This document shows, in pieces, positions 36,831 to 44,786 of a DNA stretch of 64,000 nt. Origin of the DNA: JAGNHN01 sp964590645 (GTDB lineage Bacteria; Bacteroidota; Bacteroidia; Bacteroidales; JAGNHN01); contig CAZPYJ010000014.1 in assembly GCA_964590645.1 (NCBI GenBank), forward strand, positions 1 through 64,000, given 5' to 3'. The notes beneath the pieces are model-generated. The model saw nothing but the letters and a program-made list of their open reading frames with translations, searched no databases and was not told the origin of the DNA. A program made the translations under genes and the position numbers. Within the stretch, counting starts at the first letter, position 1, and every line of letters starts with the position of its first letter.

Positions 36831-37814
36831 TCAATTGCTTTCGATGATGCGGAAAAGCTCATCCAGCTTGGGCGTGAGAATGATCTCTGTTCGCCTGTTT
36901 TTTGCCCTGGCCTCTGAAGTATTGGCCTGATCTACCGGAACATATTCAGAACGTCCTGCCGCAGTAAGTCTTTGAGGTGTGATGCCTTTGTTGTTGGTCA
37001 GAATACGCACTACGGCCGTAGCCCGCATTACGCTCAGATCCCAGTTGTCTTTGATCACCCCGCTGCCTTTGAGGGGAACGTTATCGGTATGGCCTTCGAT
37101 CATCACGCTGATGTCTTTATTTTCCGCCAGCACATTGGCCAGGCGGTCGAGGGCCTTGCGTCCTTCCGGATTCACCTCGTACTTGCCGGTGGCAAAAAGC
37201 AGGTTTTCATCCAGGGAGACATATACCTTTCCATTGCGCACATCGATGCTGAGGCCCTGGCCTTCAAAGCCAAGCAAGGCATCCGACACTTGTTTACGCA
37301 GGGCATTCACAGCCGCTTCTTTTTGGTCGAGGATGGCCTGTAACTCATTCAATCTGGCCTCTTTGGCTTGCATATCGGCCGTCATCCGGTCGAGATTCAA
37401 GCGCTTCTCTTCCAGTTCACGCTGCAAAATGTTCAGGGCATCTTCTTTGGCCTGAAGCTTACTTCGCGTTTCATCCAGTTCAGCCAGGATGGTGCTGATT
37501 TCGGAAGCACTGCTCACTTTCAGGGCCTCGTTGGCTTTCTGCAATTCGCCATATTTCTCCTGAAGTCCGCTTAAAGCCTGTTGATGACGGCGCAGGTCGG
37601 GCCCCAAACGGGCAGTATCCGCACGCAGGGCTGCAATGGCGGCTTCCAGTTTCTGATTATAAAGAAGAGATTGATCAAGGGCGGAACTAAGGCTGTCGCG
37701 GCGTTCCAGGCATTCGGCATAGCTGGCGGCCAGTTCATCGTATTGTTTTTTGGGAACCACGCAGGAGCTTGCCAAAAACAGCGTGAGGATCAGAAAAATA
37801 CTTAGTTTTTTCAT
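36831..37814 (-). CDS. OmpA-family peptidoglycan-binding lipoprotein
   Basis: 327 residues from the ATG at 37814 (MKKLSIFLILTLFLASSCVV). Lipobox LASSC predicts a lipoprotein. Residues about 30-180 are a long coiled coil rich in Glu, Leu, Arg and Ala. The C-terminal OmpA domain (about 195-320) has the IEGHTDNVPLKGSG and NWDLSVMRATAVVRIL motifs and the Arg of NRRTEIIL that bind diaminopimelate of peptidoglycan. It probably tethers the outer membrane to the wall. Transcribed after xthA at 13 bp. Confidence 0.92.
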   Translation of the reverse strand: MKKLSIFLILTLFLASSCVVPKKQYDELAASYAECLERRDSLSSALDQSLLYNQKLEAAIAALRADTARLGPDLRRHQQALSGLQEKYGELQKANEALKVSSASEISTILAELDETRSKLQAKEDALNILQRELEEKRLNLDRMTADMQAKEARLNELQAILDQKEAAVNALRKQVSDALLGFEGQGLSIDVRNGKVYVSLDENLLFATGKYEVNPEGRKALDRLANVLAENKDISVMIEGHTDNVPLKGSGVIKDNWDLSVMRATAVVRILTNNKGITPQRLTAAGRSEYVPVDQANTSEARAKNRRTEIILTPKLDELFRIIESN

Positions 37815-37827
37815 CGGGGTATGTTTT

Positions 37828-38595
37828 TTAGAATTGAATATCCAGTAAAACGGGGCAATGGTCAGAGTGTTTCGCTTCCGGCAGTATACGTGCCCCCTGC
37901 ATCCTATCAGCCAGTTCCCGGCTGACCATATGATAATCGATGCGCCACCCCAGGTTTTTAGCCCTTGCGTTGGCACGGTAGCTCCACCAGGTATAGTGGT
38001 GTGGATCCGGGTTGAAGGCCCGAAAGGAGTCCACGAAGCCCATTTCCAGGAAGCGGCTCATCCATTCCCTTTCTTCGGGAAGGAAGCCCGAGCTGGTGGC
38101 ATTGCGGATGGGGTCGTGAATGTCGATGGCCTGATGGCAGATATTGTAATCTCCGGAAAGAATGAGTTTCGGCCTTTCTTGTTTGAGCATCCGGATATAG
38201 GCATAGAAATCCTCCAGCCATTGCATTTTGAAATCCTGTCTTTCTTCGCTACTGGAGCCGGAGGGGTGATAGATACTGACGACCGTGATATCGCCAAAGT
38301 CGGCACGCAGAAAGCGGCCTTCGCGATCATATACCGGCATATTCATACCGGCGATGACCTGATCGGGCTGGATGCGGGTAAGGATACCCACCCCGGAGTA
38401 GCCTTTCTTTTCTGCGGAATGCCAATAGGCCTGATAGCCCAGGGCTTTCCATTCGAGTGCGGGGATCTGTTCGGGCTGGGCTTTTGTTTCCTGGATCAGC
38501 AGGATATCCGGCGCCGCCGCCATCATCCAATCGGCAAGGCCTTTGGTGAGTGCCGCCCTGATCCCATTGACATTGTAGGTGATAATGCGGGGCAT
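37828..38595 (-). CDS. xthA: Exodeoxyribonuclease III
   Basis: 255 residues from the ATG at 38595 (MPRIITYNVNGIRAAL), 16 bases downstream of an exact -7 element; a start six codons upstream is less likely. AP endonuclease/exonuclease of base excision repair. Motifs NVNGIRAA, LIQETKAQ, the Tyr of YHPSG, GDYNICH and the C-terminal SDHCPVLLD with the Asp/His dyad are intact. Length is typical. Confidence 0.95.
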   Translation of the reverse strand: MPRIITYNVNGIRAALTKGLADWMMAAAPDILLIQETKAQPEQIPALEWKALGYQAYWHSAEKKGYSGVGILTRIQPDQVIAGMNMPVYDREGRFLRADFGDITVVSIYHPSGSSSEERQDFKMQWLEDFYAYIRMLKQERPKLILSGDYNICHQAIDIHDPIRNATSSGFLPEEREWMSRFLEMGFVDSFRAFNPDPHHYTWWSYRANARAKNLGWRIDYHMVSRELADRMQGARILPEAKHSDHCPVLLDIQF

Positions 38596-38610
38596 AAGGC
38601 TTGTTTCGTA

Positions 38611-38618
38611 CAAATGTA
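38611..38618 (-). promoter_or_regulatory. Bacteroidota -7 element for xthA
   Basis: TACATTTG on the minus strand, an exact TAnnTTTG match 15 bases before the ATG. Confidence 0.5.
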
Positions 38619-38624
38619 GGGGAA

Positions 38625-38639
38625 ATCCGCGAAGCGGAT
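38625..38639. repeat. Short dispersed palindrome
   Basis: ATCCGC-GAA-GCGGAT hairpin, the same sequence as in 7969-7985, in the short space between xthA and the methyltransferase 3' end. Confidence 0.65.
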
Positions 38640-38654
38640 AAATTAGGCTGGGAG

Positions 38655-39941
38655 CTAAGAAGACTTCAACTCACCGAACATTTTTCTGATAGCTATTCCT
38701 ATCGCTTTTGCCATTAATGGGGGCACCGCATTCCCGATTTGCACAAGTTGTTTCGATTTGCTGCCTTCAAAAATGAAATCATCAGGGAAGGACTGTAGCC
38801 GTGCCATTTCTCTCGCGGTAAGCACCCTGGGTTCGATTGGGTGGATATTCACGCCTCCGTGGTTCTCCTTAATAGTACAGGAGGGCTCATTCCAACTGCA
38901 TTTCTTCCAGGCATCCGAATAGTTTTCATACAAACTCTTCCCTTCAGGAACAGCGGCCAGCCGTGCTTTCATCTCATCTGAATGGCGGGTTCTCACGTGG
39001 TTAAATGCCTTGTTGTCCTGTACTTTTACTAAATCAGCAATGGCTTCTCCTGTAGTAATATATTGATCCTCACCCAAAAGGGGCCTGGGATGAAAGTTGG
39101 AAGTACCTCTTCTGTTGCAAATGAAAATAACCCTGTCTCTCTTCTGAGGCACATAATAATCAGCCGCTCTAAGGGTCGTAACATTCACTTTGTAACCAAT
39201 AGACTCATAATCTTCTATGATCTTTCTTTCCACCTGTCCACCCAGCATTGAACGAAGGCCTGGAACATTCTCCATAAGTACCACATCCGGAAGGAGGGTG
39301 TTTACAATTTCCAGCATCTCAAGGTACAATGAATTACGGGGGTCATCTACAACCCTGTGCCCTGCCAGGCTGAATCCCTGACAGGGAAAGCCACCGGCAA
39401 TAATATTCAGTTTTCGACCCTTCAGTGCGAGTTTGACTGTGTCGAAGAAAGATTGCTTGACCTCCGGATCTCTGATATCCCCTTCGATGATTGGATGATC
39501 GAAGTTCCTTCGGAATGTTTGGGCCGCAGCATCAAAGTTGTCTAAAGCGCAAAGGGCTTCTATTCCGGCCATTTCGAATCCTTTGCTTATCCCGCCTGCC
39601 CCACTGAACAGATCAACGAATGTAAGACTGCTTTTGCCCGGATCGGCCCAGGAAACAGAGATATCTGTCCAGTTTACCATATCCACATTCTTTCCCCGGC
39701 CATTTGTCCCTCCGTTTTTGGGCGGAAGGATAACTTTTTCTCCAAACAGGTTGATAGTGTATGGCGGCTCCACAGCACCCTTATCTTTTTGCAGGAATTT
39801 ATTCAGGGCCGATTCTTCAATTCGATATACCCCACCAATCCGATATGCGTGCAATCGACGGGCGGCAATATGACGCCGAATTGTTTTTTGTGAAAGATGC
39901 AGTCTTTCAGAGACTTCTTGAATAGAATAATAATTGTCCAC
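38655..39941 (-). CDS. C5 cytosine DNA methyltransferase with N-terminal excisionase-like HTH
   Basis: 428 residues from a GTG start. Residues 1-55 (SIQEVSERLHLSQKTIRRHIAARRL, then HAYRIGGVYRIEESAL) form an excisionase/MerR-type helix-turn-helix; a linker leads to a full C5 methyltransferase. Motif I FVDLFSGAGG at 108-117, motif IV GGFPCQGFS with nucleophile Cys187, motif VI ENVPGL at 224-229, VIII QKRDRVIF and X QIGNAVPPLMAKAIG are intact. It makes 5-methylcytosine to protect host DNA. The HTH suggests it also represses its own promoter, as known for some C5 enzymes with other N-terminal HTH types. Last gene of the Type II island. Confidence 0.93.
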   Translation of the reverse strand: MDNYYSIQEVSERLHLSQKTIRRHIAARRLHAYRIGGVYRIEESALNKFLQKDKGAVEPPYTINLFGEKVILPPKNGGTNGRGKNVDMVNWTDISVSWADPGKSSLTFVDLFSGAGGISKGFEMAGIEALCALDNFDAAAQTFRRNFDHPIIEGDIRDPEVKQSFFDTVKLALKGRKLNIIAGGFPCQGFSLAGHRVVDDPRNSLYLEMLEIVNTLLPDVVLMENVPGLRSMLGGQVERKIIEDYESIGYKVNVTTLRAADYYVPQKRDRVIFICNRRGTSNFHPRPLLGEDQYITTGEAIADLVKVQDNKAFNHVRTRHSDEMKARLAAVPEGKSLYENYSDAWKKCSWNEPSCTIKENHGGVNIHPIEPRVLTAREMARLQSFPDDFIFEGSKSKQLVQIGNAVPPLMAKAIGIAIRKMFGELKSS

Positions 39942-39968
39942 TTTTGTCCACTTTGTATGGCAAAAGTA
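39934..39968 (-). promoter_or_regulatory. Methyltransferase promoter with 10-bp direct repeat
   Basis: TACTTTTG (39961-39968, minus strand) matches TAnnTTTG 19 bases before the GTG start. TTGTCCACTTT occurs twice at 10-bp spacing (39934-39944 and 39944-39954) across the start codon, one helical turn apart, a plausible operator for the HTH of the methyltransferase. Confidence 0.45.
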
Positions 39969-39978
39969 TGGATTCTTT

Positions 39979-40788
39979 TCAGATGGAAATTATCCTAAGG
40001 AAAACTTTAATATTTTCATCAAACCTGAATAGGTATGGAGCTGGCACAGCATCCAACTTAAGCCGGATTTGATCAAGAACAAACTCAGGGTTTGTGAGCC
40101 AATCTTCTTGATGTTGCACGACAACATAGAACCGGTTCAATCCCCACTGATGCAGTGAATTTCGAGCATTTTTGCTTAGCCGTTGGGGATCTGCTTTCTT
40201 AAATAAGGACATAGCCAATTCTAACTCATTGCCCTCAACTGGTTTTCTCCAATCTTCAGGAATACCTGTATGTTTAAGATCATAAGGCAAGTCATCCAGA
40301 ATGAAATCCGAGATACTTTTTTCTCTCAAAGATGGCAATACGTTCTTATGGGATGAGATTATGGTATCTTGTATCAGGTCGTGCGTGGCCACCATAAAAT
40401 ATTCCTGTTTCATAATATCCTGGCCAACTTCCAGCAACCAATCAAGGTCTCCTTCATCTTCAATTTGTTTTCTAACAATTTCCTGCATACTTAAGTGCAT
40501 TCTTGAAGGACTCGCATTATGCCAACTATGTCCCTTTAGAATGCCAGACTTTAGATTTTTGAGATGATATGAGCAGTTTTCCCGCTGGTATTGTTCCAAC
40601 ACAAAGACTTTAAGCTTTTCGAAATCCCTGGCAGAAACTGAAGGGATTCTGTTTATTAATTTGGAGTAGGAAAGGGTCTTTGGAAGTGATAAGTCGAATG
40701 CTTGTTTGAAAAAGCTTCTCGCTTTTTCATATTGAATCATATTGGTAAGATAATAGTCAAACAGATCTTTGATTTGTTCAGATTTCAT
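39979..40788 (-). CDS. Putative Type II restriction endonuclease (PD-(D/E)XK-like)
   Basis: 269 residues, no firm family match by eye. The segment ISDFILDDLPYDLKHTGIPEDW has the D-x(n)-D-L-K form of PD-(D/E)XK nucleases and resembles the P-x-D-L-K-x-T motif of several predicted restriction enzymes. It lies between an HNH nuclease gene, which it overlaps by 4 bp (ATGA), and the cytosine methyltransferase, a context in which a restriction subunit is expected. It could instead be a specificity or accessory protein for the HNH nuclease. AT content is higher than in flanking housekeeping genes. Confidence 0.55.
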   Translation of the reverse strand: MKSEQIKDLFDYYLTNMIQYEKARSFFKQAFDLSLPKTLSYSKLINRIPSVSARDFEKLKVFVLEQYQRENCSYHLKNLKSGILKGHSWHNASPSRMHLSMQEIVRKQIEDEGDLDWLLEVGQDIMKQEYFMVATHDLIQDTIISSHKNVLPSLREKSISDFILDDLPYDLKHTGIPEDWRKPVEGNELELAMSLFKKADPQRLSKNARNSLHQWGLNRFYVVVQHQEDWLTNPEFVLDQIRLKLDAVPAPYLFRFDENIKVFLRIISI

Positions 40789-41408
40789 TGCTGGAGTTTT
40801 TTGTCTAATTCATCTCGCCATTTTTTACCATCATACCATCCACAGCCCTCACAACTGCCTTCATAATCCTGCCCGCCCTTGTACCAGAAGTTTATCCCCA
40901 TAAAAGCTGGACGTTTGTTCTCCCTGATGCACTTCCCACAAGCTCTATCCTTTAGGAGATTATGCTCTCGTGTAAGCAGCTGAAAATGATGAATGATATC
41001 TTTATCAGAAAGAGAATTGGCATCAACATCCTCCTGCATCCTGGTCCAGGGCATTTTGTGGTCGATTTCCGGTGTACTGCTGATGCTCGCGCCTGTGAAG
41101 GCATCTTTATGTTCGAAAATGCTAAGAATGTGCTTTCTGGTTGCTTTACTAATACTTATTCTGGGTTTTGACTTATACACTGGCTCCGGCTCCATCAGCA
41201 TATAATGTGATCTTTCCGTGCTACAGTGCATACAATATGTAGTTTTTGCCCAGCGGTTTGGTGAGATCTCTTTGAACTTGTACCCTCTCTTTTTGAGTTC
41301 CCTGAAAATTGCCGCTGGTTGGTTACTCCCAGAGTTGCAATATCCACAAGTCCATTCATTCACATTTTCCTTTAGTGCCTGCAGCAATTCATCTGCTCTA
41401 CTCATCAT
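40785..41408 (-). CDS. HNH-family restriction-type endonuclease
   Basis: 207 residues. Two N-terminal Cys pairs (WTCGYC and TYCMHC), the HNH core TPEIDHKMPWTRMQEDVDANSLSDKDIIHHFQLLTREHNLLKDRAC and late Cys pairs (CGKC, CEGCGW) indicate a zinc-stabilised beta-beta-alpha-metal nuclease, like several HNH restriction enzymes. It overlaps the upstream XRE regulator by 11 bp and the downstream gene by 4 bp, so the operon is tightly coupled. Recognition sequence unknown. Confidence 0.78.
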   Translation of the reverse strand: MMSRADELLQALKENVNEWTCGYCNSGSNQPAAIFRELKKRGYKFKEISPNRWAKTTYCMHCSTERSHYMLMEPEPVYKSKPRISISKATRKHILSIFEHKDAFTGASISSTPEIDHKMPWTRMQEDVDANSLSDKDIIHHFQLLTREHNLLKDRACGKCIRENKRPAFMGINFWYKGGQDYEGSCEGCGWYDGKKWRDELDKKLQQ

Positions 41409-41634
41409 AAAGTGTATAAAAGAAACTAATGGGTTGTTTGTAGAGATTCGCTAAATCTTCGAGCAAGAGAAAGGTAACATTTCGATCTGCATTCTCAATC
41501 TTTGATAGTGTTGACTGAGATACTATTCCTGCTTCAGCAACTGCCTTTTGAGAGTACCCTGCGCACTCCCTTGCAGCCACCAGGCGACCTGCAAGCACCT
41601 TTCTGCGTGATATTAATGTAGAAATGCTTCCCAT
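41398..41634 (-). CDS. XRE-family regulator, probable controller (C) protein
   Basis: 78 residues forming one Cro/C1-type helix-turn-helix domain (RLVAARECAGYSQKAVAEAGIVSQSTLSKIENADRNVTFLLLEDLANLY). Size and position as first gene of an R-M operon fit a controller protein that delays nuclease expression until methylation is complete. A near-consensus -7 element TAACATTG (minus strand, 41642-41649) and a 19-bp palindrome at 41664-41682 lie just upstream. Confidence 0.8.
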   Translation of the reverse strand: MGSISTLISRRKVLAGRLVAARECAGYSQKAVAEAGIVSQSTLSKIENADRNVTFLLLEDLANLYKQPISFFYTLYDE

Positions 41635-41663
41635 AATAGTACAATGTTAGAAGGTTTTTTCGC

Positions 41664-41682
41664 TTATTCCGAATTGGAATAA
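41664..41682. promoter_or_regulatory. Candidate C-box operator of the Type II R-M operon
   Basis: TTATTCCGAATTGGAATAA is a 19-base palindrome with a single mismatched pair. It lies 30 bases upstream of the XRE gene start, 15 bases beyond its proposed -7 element, so binding would touch the -33 region. It is the best operator candidate for the XRE regulator. Confidence 0.55.
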
Positions 41683-41738
41683 TCAGAGTAAAGAAATCAG
41701 TTCATACAGCTCCTTCACAATCCTCCCCAACAATTCCG

Positions 41739-41746
41739 TATTTTCG
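41739..41746 (+). promoter_or_regulatory. Near-consensus -7 element abutting the ClC start
   Basis: TATTTTCG matches TAnnTTTG at seven of eight bases. The ATG begins 6 bases later, so a transcript from here would have almost no leader. Confidence 0.35.
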
Positions 41747-41751
41747 TCCCG

Positions 41752-43527
41752 ATGAAACGCAAGGGCTGGCTCGACCGATTTCTGGACTGGCGCATCCGCC
41801 ACATCAATGATCAGCAGTTTATGATCCTGGTAGGCGTGGTGGTGGGCCTGGGTGTGGGCTTTTCTGCCGTCATCATCAAGAATACGGTCTATTTTATTGA
41901 ATATCTCCTCACCCATAATTTTGACCGCAACGACTTCAATTTCCTCTACCTGGCCTTTCCAAGCATAGGGATCACGCTTGCGGTGGTATTCTCACGCTTT
42001 ATACTGCGCAAACGCATCGGCCACGGGGTACCCAGTGTCCTTTACGCCATTTCCAGGTCGAACGGGCGCATCCGGCGGCACAATATGTTCTCCTCGGTCA
42101 TCACCTCAGCCCTCACGGTCGGGTTTGGCGGGTCGGTAGGACTGGAAGGCCCTACCGTAGCTACCGGAGCCGCCATCGGCTCCAACCTGGGCCGCAGGCT
42201 CCGCTTGAACCAGCGCCAGGTTATCTCAATGCTCGGCTTTGCCTGCGCCGGGGCGATGGCATCCATCTTCAAAGCCCCCATCGCGGCCATCGTATTTGCC
42301 CTGGAAGTGATTATGATCGGCCTCACAATGAGCTCCCTGGTTCCCTTGCTGGCCGCCTCTGTCTCCGCCGCCCTCACTTCCTACTTCTTCCTCGGGCAGG
42401 ATGTGCTCTATCCCTTTGAAGTGACAGAAGGATTTCAATTGAACGATACGGTATATTATGTTGCTTTTGGGATTCTGGCCGGCCTGGTATCTGTCTATTT
42501 TGCCAGAACCTACATCACCTTCGAGCGCCTGTTTTCCCGCATTAAAAACTGGTATAACAAGCTTCTGATAGGAGGTTTATCGCTGGGTATTTTGATTTTC
42601 TTTTTTCCATCTCTCTATGGCGAAGGTTATGAAGCCATAAACAGCTGTCTACAAGGCGATTATAACTACCTCTTCGATAACAGTATTTTCAGTGGTTTCC
42701 GGGGGAATATGCTTTTTGCCATTGCATTGGTGTTGGTGATTGTGCTCTTCAAGGTAGTTGCCACCAGCCTCACTTTTGGTGCCGGCGGTATCGGTGGCAT
42801 TTTTGCCCCCACGCTTTTTATGGGTGCCCATATCGGTCTGTTCTTTGCCCTTCTGGTGAATTATTTCGGGATGGGGGACCTGATCACCAGCAATTTCGCC
42901 CTGGTAGGAATGGCCGGGCTCATCGCGGGGGTTTTGCACGCCCCCCTGACAGCCATCTTTCTGATCGCTGAGATCACCGGAGGATACAAACTCTTTATGC
43001 CACTGATGATCGTGGCTACCATCTCCTATGCCACAGTCAGGGTCTTTTTGAGCAATTCCGTATATACCTACCAACTCGCCCGCAGAGGAGAACTGATTAC
43101 CCATCATAAAGACAAAGCCGTGCTGACCCGGATGAGCGTGAAAAACCTCATCGAAACCAACTTTGTCCGCGTGGCACCGGAGGCAACCCTCAGGGAGCTG
43201 GTCAAGGCCATCTCATCCACCCACCGCAACATCTTTCCCGTTACCGATGAAGAGAACCACTTTTTGGGCATCGTAAGGCTGGATGATATCCGTGAAACGA
43301 TGTTCCGCACCGATCTCTACGATAGTACACGGGTACACAGCCTGATGTATATCCCTGAGGTGCTGGTGGACTTGCGGGATACAATGGAAGAAGTGGCCGA
43401 AAAATTCAAGCAATCCGGGAAATACAATATGGTTGTGCTGGATCAGGGCAAATATCTGGGCTTTGTAAGCCGGGCCAATGTTTTCTCCGAATACCGGAAC
43501 CTGCTGCAGCAATACTCTGAAGAATAA
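41752..43527 (+). CDS. ClC-family chloride channel/antiporter with CBS pair
   Basis: 591 residues. The N-terminal 430 residues are the ClC membrane domain with GSVGLEGPTVATGAAIG (gating Glu of G-x-E-G-P present) and the GAGGIGGIFAPTLFMGAHIG motif. Residues about 450-585 contain two CBS domains (FVRVAPEATLRELVKAISSTHRNIFPVTDE and the second half), which usually sense adenine nucleotides. It moves Cl- and perhaps protons across the inner membrane. A near -7 element TATTTTCG ends only 5 bases before the ATG. Confidence 0.93.
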   Translation: MKRKGWLDRFLDWRIRHINDQQFMILVGVVVGLGVGFSAVIIKNTVYFIEYLLTHNFDRNDFNFLYLAFPSIGITLAVVFSRFILRKRIGHGVPSVLYAISRSNGRIRRHNMFSSVITSALTVGFGGSVGLEGPTVATGAAIGSNLGRRLRLNQRQVISMLGFACAGAMASIFKAPIAAIVFALEVIMIGLTMSSLVPLLAASVSAALTSYFFLGQDVLYPFEVTEGFQLNDTVYYVAFGILAGLVSVYFARTYITFERLFSRIKNWYNKLLIGGLSLGILIFFFPSLYGEGYEAINSCLQGDYNYLFDNSIFSGFRGNMLFAIALVLVIVLFKVVATSLTFGAGGIGGIFAPTLFMGAHIGLFFALLVNYFGMGDLITSNFALVGMAGLIAGVLHAPLTAIFLIAEITGGYKLFMPLMIVATISYATVRVFLSNSVYTYQLARRGELITHHKDKAVLTRMSVKNLIETNFVRVAPEATLRELVKAISSTHRNIFPVTDEENHFLGIVRLDDIRETMFRTDLYDSTRVHSLMYIPEVLVDLRDTMEEVAEKFKQSGKYNMVVLDQGKYLGFVSRANVFSEYRNLLQQYSEE

Positions 43528-43762
43528 GACAAGCATTCTTGTCCTGGGATCAAAAGGGGCATAAGCCGGAAAGCCACGGATATTTCCACTTTTGGCCTTT
43601 GCTTATGCCACACCTCTATCCCGTTAAACCTGAATAATACTAAGCTTTTTTCTCATTATGGCGTTTGTATGTATTTGACATACAACTGTTAAACTAATGT
43701 TAAATATTTCTATCAAGAATCATTTTAAATAATATTTGTACTTGAAAGAATAATTCTAGCCG
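43528..43762. other. Spacer with hairpins after the ClC gene
   Basis: GACAAG-CATT-CTTGTC (43532-43547) and 9-bp arms GGCATAAGC (43558-43566) with complement at 43611-43619 form two stem-loops after the ClC stop, possibly a termination region although T-runs are absent. AT-rich DNA to 43762 probably holds the promoter of the next gene. Confidence 0.4.
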
Positions 43763-44743
43763 ATGAGTATAAGACTGAAATGGATACCGGTAATGCAGAT
43801 CCTGATCCTGCTCCTGGCCACCACCTCCCTTTATGGGCAGGCAGTTACAGCCAGCAACGGAAACAGTATTTCCAATGCAAATTATAGCCTGAGTTATACA
43901 GTGGGAGAAATGGTGGTTCAGACCGCAGCCTCTGCAGCTTCAATCCTCACTCAGGGATTTCATCAGCCATTGCCCGACTCCCTGTCTGCTCCTGTCAGCT
44001 TTCAGCTTCAGTTGAAAGCCATCCTTCAGGGAGCATATCAGGGAAATGCTTTGATGCATACCAGCCTGAATCAGGGCGGATACCTGCCTTTACAACAACC
44101 CTACAATACCGCTCCCTGGTTTTATGGCGGAAATGAAAGCCTGCCCCAGCTTCCGGCAGGGATGGTAGACTGGGTTTTGGTAGAGCTCAGAAGTGCCCCC
44201 AACACCCTGGTGGCCCGAAAAGCCGCCCTGCTTTTTGAAAACGGAGTGCTATACGACACCAGCCTTGTGGCCACCCTGGTATTCGACAGTCTTCCCCCGG
44301 CACCTTACCACATTGTGATCGATCATCGTAATCATAGTGCAGTGATGACCGCCACCCCCATAAGCCTATCCACTGGAAATCTGATTGACTTTAGTGATAC
44401 GACTGCCACACCGCTTTATGGAGGAAATATTGCCAGTATAGGGCTGGGAAATGGCCTCAGTGGACTGATTACAGGGGATATCAATAAAGACGGCCTGCTC
44501 AAATACAGCGGGCCTGACAATGACAGGGCAAGGATACAGCAGCGCATCATCAGCGAAAGCGGATCTTTATCCATCCTTGCCAGCGTACAGGGCTATTTCA
44601 ATGAAGACCTTACGATGGATGGCACGCTCAAATACAGCGGATCGGGGAATGACCGTACCCCCATCATCCAGAACCTGATCACCCTCACCGGCAGCAATTC
44701 CATTACGGTAGTTATACAAACAGCGGTTCCACAAGGTTTGTAA
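43763..44743 (+). CDS. Secreted protein with two dockerin-like repeats
   Basis: 326 residues; signal peptide about 1-26 (LILLLATTSLYGQ). The middle part has the motif PYNTAPWFYGGNES and VDWVLVELRSAPN, found in many Bacteroidota surface and gliding-associated proteins. The C-terminal third has two similar segments, GDINKDGLLKYSGPDNDRARIQQRI and EDLTMDGTLKYSGSGNDRTPIIQNLI, with the D-x-N/M-x-D-G calcium-loop pattern of dockerin domains. Probably surface-exposed. A tail-fibre-like gene follows 43 bp later. Confidence 0.7.
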   Translation: MSIRLKWIPVMQILILLLATTSLYGQAVTASNGNSISNANYSLSYTVGEMVVQTAASAASILTQGFHQPLPDSLSAPVSFQLQLKAILQGAYQGNALMHTSLNQGGYLPLQQPYNTAPWFYGGNESLPQLPAGMVDWVLVELRSAPNTLVARKAALLFENGVLYDTSLVATLVFDSLPPAPYHIVIDHRNHSAVMTATPISLSTGNLIDFSDTTATPLYGGNIASIGLGNGLSGLITGDINKDGLLKYSGPDNDRARIQQRIISESGSLSILASVQGYFNEDLTMDGTLKYSGSGNDRTPIIQNLITLTGSNSITVVIQTAVPQGL

Positions 44744-44786
44744 TCAGCCTGACACCAAATATCCCAAAACCAATTCTCCAAAACAG

